Part shown: positions 45,061 through 56,100 of the stretch, one piece after another
How positions within the stretch are numbered: position 1 is the first letter of the stretch
How the letters are laid out: each line of letters begins with the position of its first letter
Origin: Symsagittifera roscoffensis
Taxonomy: Eukaryota; Xenacoelomorpha; Acoela; Convolutidae
Assembly (NCBI RefSeq): GCF_963678635.1
Contig: NC_087065.1
Location: 29,388,252-29,452,251 of the forward strand
Reading direction: 5' to 3'
DNA: 64,000 nt
The notes under the pieces: model-generated
What the model was told of the DNA's origin: nothing
Seen by the model: only the letters and a program-made list of their open reading frames with translations
Databases searched by the model: none
Position numbers and translations under genes: made by a program

Positions 45061-46050
45061 AGAAGTTCTAGGAAACAGTCAAGGCTTTCCCAAATCCATA
45101 TGTTTGTCTGTGCAAAAAACAGTTCGTGGCCGCTCAAGTAGTGAAGATTCCCAAAAGCAGTTTCTCGATTTAACACTTAATCTGAGAATTAACACGGTAG
45201 TTTTCGATTTAAGTCAAAAAAGTTTCCAAAAAACGGTCTAACTTTCAAAAATTGTCAATACTTGTGTGAAGGCCATAATTTTTTCTAAACAAATCGGCGT
45301 AGTAAACTATAAGGGGAACACCATGAAAAACTCATTATTCCGATTAAGCCTATGATATCAGATTTGGCAGGATATTTATCGAGAAATAGAAAAATTATAG
45401 CTTTTTTTGTGTAAAATAATTTGTGCCTGCCCGCTGATGCAAAACAGCTTCGCACAACCCGTTCTGTGAACTGAACCCTAAAACTCTCGGGTATGGCAGG
45501 GTAGTTTTCATGAAAATTCGAAAAGCTTAAGAAAACGGTCTTAAAAATAAAAATTTGATTTTCCCGAGGGCAATTAATTTTTGTGTAAAAAAAATTGCGA
45601 GTAGCTGCTAATGCAGGAGAGCTTCCATCTACGCGCTATCTCCAGTGAAACGAAAATCTCAGATTTTGGAGGTTAGTTTTTGAGTAAAGCCAAAAAGAAT
45701 AAGAAAAACTTTCATAAAACCAAAACTTAGACTTTTCCGAGAACCATAACTTTTGGTGTCAAATTTGCTTTTGGCGGAGTCGCATATGTAAAGAAGTTTC
45801 CCACAAACGGTTGATTGAATTGAACTCAAAAATCAAAAATTTAACTATTTCGAGGGCCATAGTTGTTAACAATGGGAATAGCCACTTCTGCAGGGGAGTT
45901 TTGAAATCCGTTCTATTCATTGAAACTAAAAACTGGGAGAGAGGCTTTCGATTTGAGAGGGAGGTTTTCGAGAAAACGAAAAAAAAACAAGGATCAAATG
46001 TTCGCCTCAACGACTTTTTCGAAGGCTGTAGGTAGATAAATAAAGTAAAA
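45061..46050. repeat. Diverged satellite block 1 (about 170-bp module)
   Basis: Modules share ttccgagggccataactttt, a gtgtaaaaaa...gtagccgctaatgcaggggagcttc segment, cattctttgaattgaacccaaaa, ctcagatttgggagggtagtttt and aaaacggtcaaaaa. Copies are well diverged. The same module forms the blocks at 48500-49380, 51700-52463 and 55780-56587. Confidence 0.8.
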
Positions 46051-47324
46051 AGAGACGAGTATGCAAGAACACAGAAGTGTAGGCGGAATTTCCCTCAGTA
46101 CCAACTAATTGGAAATTGGAAGAAGTTTCTGAGAACAACAAACTTTAGCAAAAAGTGATAAACTTTTTAACAGCAACTCAAAAAAAAAAAACAAAAAAAA
46201 ACGACCCATACATTTTCACAAAACCTGTTTCAAACAGCAATTCCAGGCAAAAATTCCTATCAAAACATCTCAATTTTAAATAAGTAACCGAACAAACTTT
46301 GTGAATTAGAAAAAAAGCTGACAATCTTAACGCAGACACTAAGAAAATTCAAATCCTTTGTAAAACTACAATGAACGACACTTGCAATTACCCTGACACT
46401 TGCTTAGAGCACAAGAATAAGAGAGCAGATTAACGAAAGCCCGACAAAGCAAATTTTACCGCAAAAAATTTCAATTGCATACTATATTTAAAAAAAAAAA
46501 GATCCGGCAGCGATTCGACCGGCGGGCCTGATATTTAGGACGACGACGTCTCCTCTTGGTTACGCTCAAAGGAGCCTGGAATATTTGAAGATGTAGTATC
46601 AAAGCAAGATAAAAAGTTGTACACAGAGGCTACACAGATGACTATGAAAATCAAACGGAAAAAAAATCAAAAAATCGCTTTTGGCAAAAAAACTGCAACG
46701 AAAGTCCAAAATATTCAAAATAAATTGCCTGCACCAGTATAAACTTTACAAAAAATTTTAAGAATGCTATAAGAAATCTAAACTTTCAAAAAATCTTTCT
46801 GCGGAACTAAACAGACAAAAATATGCAGACAGACAATCTAAATTAGCCAAAAATCTCTATTTGCAAGAAAAACAGGTGTCAACTGGTATCAAACTCCCGG
46901 ACTTTGTGGGCCTCAAGCATGGGGATTACAGAAACTTGACATAAAGCTAAGCCATTGAGCTACGGGAACTAAGACGTCAAATATAAACAGACCGACGATA
47001 GTCCGAGAAAACACAAAAAATCTAGTTTGCAAAAAAGGGCCCGGCCGGATTCAAAGCGCAAATCTTTGCCATCTAAAGCTGTCTTTGATGCGCCGAATAG
47101 TTGATTTGATTCAAATTTACAATGAACAGACGATAGCAAACCCGAAAATACCTGAGCAGAAGCCCTTCATGCCGAGCAAATTCAAAACTTATAAAATATT
47201 AAGTCTCTTCCCTCAGAGCACACATACGCGCACAAAAATGTGAAAAACAAAATCCGATTCGGCCGGATTTTTAAATGCTAGAAGCAACTGCAGTGAGAAT
47301 TGTTTACAAATGCCTTATCTAGCA
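46051..47324 (-). repeat. Degenerate tRNA-like sequences in AT-rich spacer
   Basis: On the minus strand 46885-46970 begins GTTCCCGTAGCTCAATGGCTTAGC, with a good A box, and has a degraded B box (GAGTTTGATACC). 46500-46575 has a B-box-like GGTCGAATCGC. Both are too degraded or too long to be tRNA genes and are probably heads of tRNA-derived repeats. No gene is recognised between them. Confidence 0.5.
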
Positions 47325-47640
47325 AAATAAACGATTGTTAGATAAGGCAACTAAGCCGACAAAACATAAGCAGACAAATAAAAGGCCGATTTTTTTTTAA
47401 ACAGAAAAATTCGCCGTTTGAAAAAGATTGGCTCTGGTCAGATTCGAACCCAGGATCTTTGCCGTCCTAGGCGTATGCGCTACCAGCAGGCTAAGTGTAC
47501 AAGAGACCCTATAAAATTTGAATTCATTATGAACCAAGGAAGGTACAAACACGAGTCCAATGAGTCTGGGGACAAAAAAGTTTACGGAAAAAAAGTCTAG
47601 TAACCGATTGCAACACCCTTGCTATCGCAAAGGCAAAAAA
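47325..47640 (-). repeat. tRNA-related interspersed repeat, copy with clear pol III boxes
   Basis: On the minus strand the A-box-like TAGCCTGCTGG (about 47486-47496) and a perfect B box GGTTCGAATC (47443-47452) are about 35 bp apart, as in tRNA genes. Flanks are shared with the other copies: gataaggcaactaagccgac on the left, and a terminal CCCTTGCTATCGCAA word at 47619-47633. Confidence 0.75.
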
Positions 47641-47685
47641 TAACAGCAGTGAAAACTGCCTAAATCTAAAAAAAACGATTCTCGG

Positions 47686-47948
47686 ATGTGGCAACTAAGC
47701 CGACAAAACATAATTAGACCTATAATAGGCCAAAAATTTTTGAACCGGAACAATTACCGTTTGAAAAAAAAGGTTCCCGATCAGATCCGAAGCCATGACC
47801 TTTGCCGTCCCAGGTTTATTTGTTATTCCCAGGCTAAGCTTGCAAAAACACAACAATTTTGGATTCATTATGAAACAAGGTACCAACAGGAATCCAATGA
47901 GTCCTGTGAACAAAATTGTTTACGGGAAAAAAAGTCTAGTACCCGATT
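47686..47948 (-). repeat. tRNA-related interspersed repeat, diverged copy
   Basis: Same layout as 47325-47640, with B-box region gatcagatccgaagccatgacc and family words gtggcaactaagccgacaaaac and gaacaaggtacca. The long plus-strand frame across this region is a product of the repeat, not a gene. Confidence 0.7.
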
Positions 47949-47949
47949 G

Positions 47950-48420
47950 CGATACCCTTGCTATCTCGAGAGTAGAGAAATAATGTTTACGGAGGGACAA
48001 AAATTCGAGCTCCCGATTACAGGACACTTGCTTTCGGAAGTGTACACATTACTCGAGCTTTTTGAAATACAATTCCGGCGATACCCTTGCTATCTCGAGA
48101 GTAGAGAAATAATGTTAACGGAGGGGAAAAAATTCGAGCTCCCGATTACAGGACACTTGCTTTCGGAAGTGTACACATTACTCGAGCTTTTTGAAATACA
48201 ATTCCGAGCGCGAAATACCTTGAATTTGTTTTTTCACAAATTTTTCAGATTTTAACATGGAGGCAAAGCGGATCTTTGTACGGATGTTTACGGAGGGAAA
48301 AAAATTCGAGGTCCCGATTACAGGACACTTGCTTTCGGAAGTGTTCACATTACTCGAGCTTTTTGAAATACAATTCCGAGCGCGAAATACTTTGAATTTG
48401 TTTTTTCAGATTTTAACATA
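47950..48420. repeat. Tandem repeat of about 129 bp, three copies
   Basis: cgatacccttgctatctcg starts at 47950 and 48079. The shared body (ggaggg, aaattcgagctcccgatta, caggacacttgctttcggaa, ttactcgagctttttgaaat) occurs a third time from about 48289. It appears to derive from the tail of the adjacent tRNA-related repeat. Confidence 0.85.
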
Positions 48421-48499
48421 GAGGCAAAGCGGATCTTTGTACCACGTGCAGTACAACACAAACATATAAAAAAACCAAAAAAAATTCTATGTTGAAAAA

Positions 48500-49380
48500 A
48501 ACTAGTTAAACCAAACTTTTCGAATGTCTCGATAAAAAAAACACTCCAAAACGGTTAATATAAAAAATGTCATTTCCGAGAACCATACTATTTTGTGGAA
48601 AAAACAGGGCGTAGTCGTCCACGCAGAAAAATTTTATGCAACCTATAATTTCAATTGAACCCAAAATGTCAGATTTGGGGGGGTAATTTACAGAAAAATT
48701 GGGGTGTGTTCGCATTATCGAATAAGCTACCTACAACTCTTTCTTTGAATTGAACCCAAAATTTCAGATATGGCAGAGAAGTTTTCGAGAATATTAAAAA
48801 AAACGGTTAGTTATCAAAAATTCTGAAACATCCGAGGGCCATAGTTTTTGAGTCATAAAAATTAAATCATTGTCGCGAATGCAAAGGCGCTCTCAACCAC
48901 CTGTTCTGTGGATTGAACCCAACGTATCAGATATGGGAGGGTACTTTTCGGTAAAATTCTTAATTTAGAAAAAAATGGTCAAAAAGTCATAAAATTGACT
49001 TTTCCGAAGAAAAAACTTTTTGTGTAAAAAACATTGAACGGCCGCTAATGCAGGGAAGCTTCCCGGTGCCTTTTAACTCCCTTGAACTCACAGTTTCAGA
49101 TTTGAGATGGTTGTTTTCGAAACCCTCAAAAATCAAAAAGTGGACTATTCCGAGGGCCATAAGTTTTAATGTGTAAAAAAATGGGCGTAGCCGCCTATGC
49201 AGGGGAGTTTTTCTTAAGGATTCCATTCTTTTAAACTAAAAACTCCGATTTGAGAGGGGCAGTTATCCAGAAAACGAAAAAATCAAAAAATGAGTCAAAT
49301 AATCCCCCCACTTTTTCGAAGGCGGTAAACAGAGGGGTCAAGTAGAAAAAGACTCTAGGGGAGTATTCAGGAACACAGCG
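48500..49380. repeat. Diverged satellite block 2
   Basis: Same module as 45061-46050, for example at 48575, 48830, 49001 and 49148 (ccgagggccata...). Confidence 0.75.
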
Positions 49381-49736
49381 AAGTGTGCGGACTTTCAATT
49401 GATACCTTTTTATGAAACTGAGTAGAAGTGTGTGAGCAAAAAAAAACTTTCAAAATATGAAAACATTTTCCAAAACGAAACAATAAATTTCAACAAACCG
49501 ATTGGTAAACATACAACCGATTTGAAAAGTGCGGAGGCAATTGTTAAAATAGCGTTTCCCTTGAAACGACCCAAAATTAGGTCTTTAGGCCGAACTTATT
49601 TGGGCAAGGGAATTTTTCAGCGAAACAAAAAAATGAAGTAGATACGAAGTCAAGGTAAGAAATGTTAAATTATGAAGGAGTAAATTAAACACAAAAAGCG
49701 ACATTAAACAAAATGCGCGCATCAAAAAAAAATGAT
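49381..49736. repeat. Repeat spacer shared with 42140-42320
   Basis: 49555-49665 (ttgaaacgacccaaaattagg ... gaagtcaaggtaag) matches 42176-42300. This segment usually precedes the tRNA-related repeat. Confidence 0.55.
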
Positions 49737-50035
49737 TCCATGATAAGACACCTAAACCTGCCGACAACAATAAGCAGACAATTAATAGGCCGACAATTTT
49801 ATTTGAAACAGAATATTTCCAGTTTGAAGAAAAAACAAGTCCTACTCAGATTCGACCCCGGGACCTTTGCCGTCCACTGCATAATTGATACCTCCACGCT
49901 AAAGTGGCTGGGAACGCAAAAAAGTTTGAACTCTTTATGAACCAAGATACGAATGATTCTGTTAAACAAGTTGTTGACCCGGAAAAAAGTCTATATTCCA
50001 GTTTGATAACGCTTGCTAATCGCAAGCGTAAATAC
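49737..50035 (-). repeat. tRNA-related interspersed repeat with intact terminal hairpin
   Basis: The B-box region is at 49848-49860 (gattcgaccccgg). It ends with ACGCTTGC-TAATC-GCAAGCGT at 50006-50026, identical to the hairpin at 34134-34156. Confidence 0.7.
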
Positions 50036-50655
50036 ATCAAAATCCTTTAATACATCAAAATCCTTAAATCCTTTAATAAAGTTTTAATTTCACTGACAAA
50101 CCATGCGAAATTGCTGCCATGCTCACACAAAACAAACATGATCACCGGCCAATTTTTCGTACAAAAATATGAAGAAAAAAATGCCGTTTTAATTTTTGTT
50201 TGCATCTAAATACGACGCAAATTACTTTGAATTTGGCGTTGAACATCAAATCCAAACTCAATCCCACGATTGAACGAGTGATACCCCATATTGATTTAGT
50301 TAACAAATTTGTCATTTAAATTTAAGAGTGGAAAAAATTCACATAGCAAGCAATTCTAACAGGAACGATTTAATTGGGTCTTGTTGCTTTAACTAAAAAC
50401 ATTCATTTGCTTCAAGCAGAGGCGAATTTTTCGATAATTTTGTCGACACCAAATTGAGTTTCTGATCGATCCCAGAACACTATAAACAACCTATTTTGTC
50501 ACGAAAATTCTAGGTTGCAGCCAAACTTTAAAAAAGGTCAAAAAGCCGTTTCTGTGCACATTTTAGAAAAACTGGAACATAAAATTGCTTTTTTCGCGTG
50601 TCGTTTTTTAAATTCAAAATTTGAAAAAGCATAAAGTTCTTTGAAAAGTATTAGA
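50036..50655. repeat. Unassigned, ending in a repeat that recurs at 52495-52670
   Basis: 50446-50605 (accaaattgagtttctgatc, gatccc, actataaacaacctatt, cacgaaaattctagg) matches 52495-52670 in direct orientation, so the duplicated block D1 lies between two direct repeats. An inverted piece of the same repeat is at 50830-50905. Confidence 0.6.
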
Positions 50656-52463
50656 ACTACCAAAAAATGTCACATCTCGGAAACTGAAAGCAATTGAACC
50701 GTCGAATTTGGACGCAAGATTTGCAGCTTTTGAGAGTAATCTCACAGCATCCAACTACAGCCTTGACATTTAAAAATTTGAGAAACTTCAAATTTAGGTT
50801 TTGTATTTTTTTGAAAAACCATAAAAAACATCATATTTGACGTAGAGCGCACGCGAAACAGGCGACTTTTTGTTTCAGTTCTTATCAAAAATGCACAGAA
50901 ATGGCATTTAGATTCAAAAACTAGAAAAATTTGAGCAGTTTTATTTGGAGGTAAGATTCGCAACCCCTGAGAGCCCCAACTACAGGGTTAATTATTTCAA
51001 ATTTTAAAAAATATATATTTATATGTTCTGAAAAACTTTTAAAAAAACTACAAAGAACATCAGGTCTAAAAAACTACAAATATTTGAGCAGTCAATTTCA
51101 GAGGTAAGATACGCAAACCATGAGAGTACTCTGATAACGCTCAACTAACGGTTTGGGAAGGCTAGAATTTTGAAAAATATGAATTTAAAACGTCATATCT
51201 CGAAAACGTCATAGCTCGAACAGTACAAAGATTTGAGCAGTCATTGATGGAGGCAAGACTCGCAATCCTTGAAAGAAATCTGACAGCACCCAGCTACAGA
51301 ACATTTTTCTGAAGTGTACTGAAAAATCACAAAATAGTCGTATCTCGTAACTAAAAAGATTTGGGCATTCATAATTGGAGCCGAAACTCGCAACCCCTGG
51401 TGAAACCCTGATAGCATCCTACGTATATGTTGCTTATATGTAGTTAAGATTAAAAGGCAGTGAAGCCCCTGTTTAAATAAATATCTTAAACGTTGCAATA
51501 TACGATATAGCTCAAAAGTGCAAAAATTCTTGAGTTAAACGGGCAGAAACCAAAATTTGAAAAGCTTAAACATGACAAAATAGTGAAGCCCGCATTTGAA
51601 TATATCTTACATAATAGATAGATTGCTCGGCCCTAGAACACACTATGAATTAAAACTAAAACTATTTCCACGCACTTTTAAGAAATTCCAGATAAAACTT
51701 TTCATACAAAACTTTAAGTAGCCATCGCTTTTTCAGCTAAAATTCTCGCAACCAGCTCGTTCGATTGAGCCCTTCGTCTTAGATTTTATAGGGTAGTTTT
51801 TAGGCAAAATCAAATAGTTTTTAAAAAATGGTCAAAAAGTCAAGAACTTGATCTTTCAAAATCCATATAGATGTTTGCCGCATAATCAGAGATTATTCCC
51901 CAAACCGGGTTTCTACATTGAACACGTAAAAATTGGCAGGGCATTTATCGAGAAAAAATCAAAGTATCCTGAAATGTTCAACAAATCAAAAACTATTCCG
52001 AGAACTATAGCTTTCTGTGGGTGAACCCGCTTATATAACAGAATTGCACTAAACCTCTTATTGCGATAAAACGAAAAACTCAGATTTGGGAGGGTAGTTT
52101 TTGAGAGAAGTCGAGTTTCAGAAAACGGTAGAAAAAATCAAAGATGGCTTTTTCCCCGGGAAGGATAACTTTTAGTGTAAGAAACTTGGGCATAGTCGAG
52201 TACACAATCGAGCTTCCTACCACCCAATCTTTGGATTGAACCCAAAATCTCACATTAATTTCTGTGTAAAAAAATTGGGAAGGGCCGCTAATGCATGGGA
52301 GCTTCCCATCACGATTATATGCATTGAGCCCACAATCTCAGAATTGAGAGTGTAGTTTGGGAGAAAATTAGAAGTGCTTCAAAACACGGTCAAAAATTCA
52401 AATAGTCGACTATTCCGAGGACCATAACTTCGTGTCAAGAAGCTCGGGTGTAGCCTCTTATGC
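50656..52463. repeat. Segmental duplication copy D1
   Basis: Collinear with 54770-56587, with an offset of 4114 bp at the left end. The first half is a satellite with about 130-bp modules (gatttgagcagtc, aggcaagattcgcaa, ctgacagcacccaactacag). The second half is the module of the satellite blocks. D1 lacks about 90 bp that D2 has near 56310-56390. Confidence 0.85.
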
Positions 52464-53121
52464 CGACATTTTGTCAACAGAAATTTGTCGACATTTTTTA
52501 GGTCGATACCAAATTGAGTTTCTGATCGATCCCACAATACTATAAACAACCTATTCTAGCAAGAAAATTCTAGGCTGCAGAAAAATTAAAAAAAAAAAAC
52601 AGGTCAAAATGCCATTTCTGTGCACTTTTTATTAAAACTGAAACAAAAAATTGCCTGTTTCGCGTGCGCTCTACGTCAAAAAAAGTATATATTGGCGCCT
52701 TTAGACAAAGTTAAGATTTGGTCGGCCTAAAATGGATGCTTAAAATAATACCAAAGAGGGGAACCTTTGGTTGGTTAGGTCGTCCGCCGCCCCTAAATCT
52801 ACCCCTGTTCACGCAGAAGCAGAATAACGGATAAATGATGAAACCTGGAGATTCCCGCTGACTTGCTTGAGTGAAGAACACGGGAGATCGAATCCTGGAT
52901 TCGTCCTGATTTCGGTGCTGCGCTGTCATACTGCGATGGTTGGATTGGGATGGATTTGTTTCGAGCGATATTTCGACTAGATTTTTTTGATCAATTTTTG
53001 ACTCACCTTATTAGTTTTCCTGAAAATTAAAACTGAATTTAGAAATGATTGATAAAGCCGCGAAGCTTCTTTCGATCCTACTAAAATGATGATGAAAAAA
53101 TTTTTTTATTTCCAATAGTCA
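52464..53121. repeat. Repeat fragments between D1 and NSUN5
   Basis: 52495-52670 repeats 50446-50605. 52690-52810 is a fragment of the foldback family (ttggcgcctttag, ggcctaaaatggatgc, aataataccaaagag). The remainder up to the NSUN5 stop is probably 3' UTR and flank. No clear AATAAA was seen just past the stop. Confidence 0.55.
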
Positions 53122-56100
53122 TTATTGGCTAACATCATCTAAACGTACAAATTTACAAACAAAAAAGCCGTCAGTAAAGTCTTTGGCCGGCCAGTAACGA
53201 AGACAGTGCGGGGCAATTTCTGGGAACATCTCGTTGCCCCTAGAAGAGCTGAAGTTCTCCGGAATAGTCTCCAGGGTCCAACCCGAGCTGACCTGGTTGA
53301 GCACGTAGCGAATGACTTCTTCGTTTTCCTCTACTTTCACACTACAGGTACTGTACACTACCACTCGTGCACGAGGAAAAGTGAGCGCGTGAAGCAATAA
53401 TTCCGCTTGAAACTCTGAAGAACAGAAATGAGAGTGATTGCATGACAACTATGCACTCCCAATCAAATTTAAATTCCACGTTTGTTTAAAGTTGGATTTG
53501 AGTGGACTGCATTCACTACACCTACAAGCTATATGCAAATCTACCATAACAGTCTACGGGTCGCTATTGAGTAGATTAAGAAAAACCTTCAATTGAGAAG
53601 CCAGCCTTAAGCTCTTTTAACGCGAGGCATTTTGGGAACCAAGAGTGTGACTAACTCTGCAGAGCCCTGAGTCTGGGCATTTGTACTCGTTCTTCGTCAT
53701 TTTTGTGTGACTTGAAGCCTATCATGCCCGTGCCAGTGCAGGACGGATCCACTAGGATGTGAGTGACGTCTTTGTAGTGGTCTGGCCTCAGATTCGTAAA
53801 ATCGTCATTCACATAGTTAACATTGGGAAAGCGAGACAACAATGTTTTCATAGTCTAAAAAACAAAGAGAGCCAGTTGCAGACGAAGCGGAGTTTCGCAC
53901 AACTTGCGATATTACACACACATAAACAGAGGCGAAGCTGAGCTTGCTTCGCACTACTTGCGATAAAACAAAATGCCAAACATCAAAAGATAATGTGTCT
54001 TAAATAAAAGAATTCTGTTGAAAAAATAGTAGGCTAAGAAGAATTCGGTAAATCTTATTGCAATTTATATAAAAATCATTTAACTAAGACATAAAAAAAG
54101 GATTCGGCGTACAGCAACTCGTTCATTCCTTTTCATAACCAATAAAGTTACGAAAGCTCCTAAGAAGTACTCAAAAACTTTGCAACCAAACAAAAACTGT
54201 ATATGCTAGAAACAATTGACTATAAACATCATCTGTAACTTTTGCTATTAACTAATATCAAAGTGTAAGAAAACAGCTGAAAAAAATGAAAGCTAAAGCT
54301 TCAAACAATTTCTGCTAAAAACTTGAAAAAAAACTCCGAAAAATAACCCAATACCATTAAACTTGTCAAATATTTTTGATACGCAAGGTTAAAGGAGCTT
54401 GATCGCAATAAAAATATATGAAAAGTGCCAGTAAAGTAAAAAAAAAAAACACAAAAAATCCTTTTCGAAATTTTCGGCCAGAAACAACTATACTCTTGAA
54501 TGCCGCTCGAAAATCGCCACATATCATTGCGAAAAACAGGTAAGTCAAAAATACAAAGAAAATAAACAAAATTGATCGAAATTAGGATACTTTTGAAAAA
54601 ATTTTGACACATGAAAACAATAGGCTATGCCATCAACTTGAATCGATTTCAAATGAAACTTACGGGTAACGCATCTCCGGTGCTTCGAATTTTCGACAAC
54701 TCATAAAAAATCGCATATATAAGTAAGATAAGCATCATTCGAGTGTAATCTGACAGCACCCAAATAAAACACCCAAAAAAAAGTCACATCTCGAAAACTG
54801 AAAGCAATTGAGCCGTCGCATTTGACGCAAGATTTCTAGCTTTTGAGAGTTATCTCACAGCATCAAACTACAGCCTTGGACATTTAAAAATTTGAGAAAC
54901 TTCAAATTTAGGTTTTGTAATTTTTTTTTCAAAACCATAAAAAACGTTATACCTTGAAAACTACAAAGATTTGAGCAGTATTACTTGGAGGTCAGATTCG
55001 CAACCGCTGAGAGTACTCTGAGAGCCCCAACTACAGGGTTAATTATTTCAAATTTTAAAAAATATATATTTATATGTTCTGAAAAACTTGAAAAAAAATC
55101 ACAAAAAACATCAGGTCTGTAAAACTACAAATATTTGAGCAGTCATATTCAGAGGTAAGATTCGCAAACCATGAGAGTACTCTGATAATGTTCAACTACC
55201 GGTTTGGGAAGGTTAAAATTTTGAAAAATATGAATTTAAAACGTCATATCTCGAAAACGTCATATCTCGAAAAGTACAAGGATTTGAGCAGTCATTGATA
55301 GAGGCGAGATTCGCAATCCTTGAGAGTAATCTGACAGCACCCAACTACAGAGCAATTTTCTGAAGCGTTCTGAAAAATCACAAAATAGTCGTATCTCGTA
55401 AACTAAAAAGATTTGGGCAATCATAATTGGAGGCGAAATTCGCAACCCCTGGTGAAACCCTGACAGCATCCTACTTATATGTTGCTTATATGTAGTTAAG
55501 TTTAATAGGTAGTGAAGCCCCGGTTGAAATAAATATCTTAACCATTGCAAGATACGATATAGCTCAAAAGTGCAAAAATTCTTGAGTTAAACGGGCAAAA
55601 ACAAAAAGTTGAAAAGCTTAAACATGACGAAATAATGAAGCCCGCATTTGAATATATAATAAATGATAGATAAATTGCTCGGCCCTAGAACACACTATGA
55701 ATAAAACTAAAGCTATTTCCACGCACTTATAAAAAAATCCAGATAAAACTTTTCATACAAAACTTTAAGTAGCCATCACTTTAGCAGCAAAAATTCTCGC
55801 AACCAGCTCTTTCGATTGAGCCCTTCATTTTAGATTTTGTAGGGTAGTTTTTAGGCAAAATTAAATAGTTTTTAAAAAATGGTTAAAAATTCAGACCTTG
55901 ATCTTTTAAAATCCACATAGATGGTAGCCGCATAATCAGAGATTATTCCCCAAACCGGGTTTCTAGATTGACCACGTAAAAATTGGCAGGATATTTATCG
56001 AGAAAAATCAAAGTGTCCCGAAAACGTTCGACAAATCAAAAAATATTCCGAGAACTATAGCTTTCTGTGGGTGAACCCGCTTATGTAAAACAAATTCACT

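Noticed and set aside
47686-48255. 189-codon plus-strand frame with an internal duplication
   Set aside because: It is made of the tRNA-related repeat and the 129-bp tandem repeat. The protein repeat mirrors the DNA repeat.
34134-50035. Helitron 3' ends
   Set aside because: The terminal hairpins suggested this, but no CTRR follows them and no TC 5' end was found.
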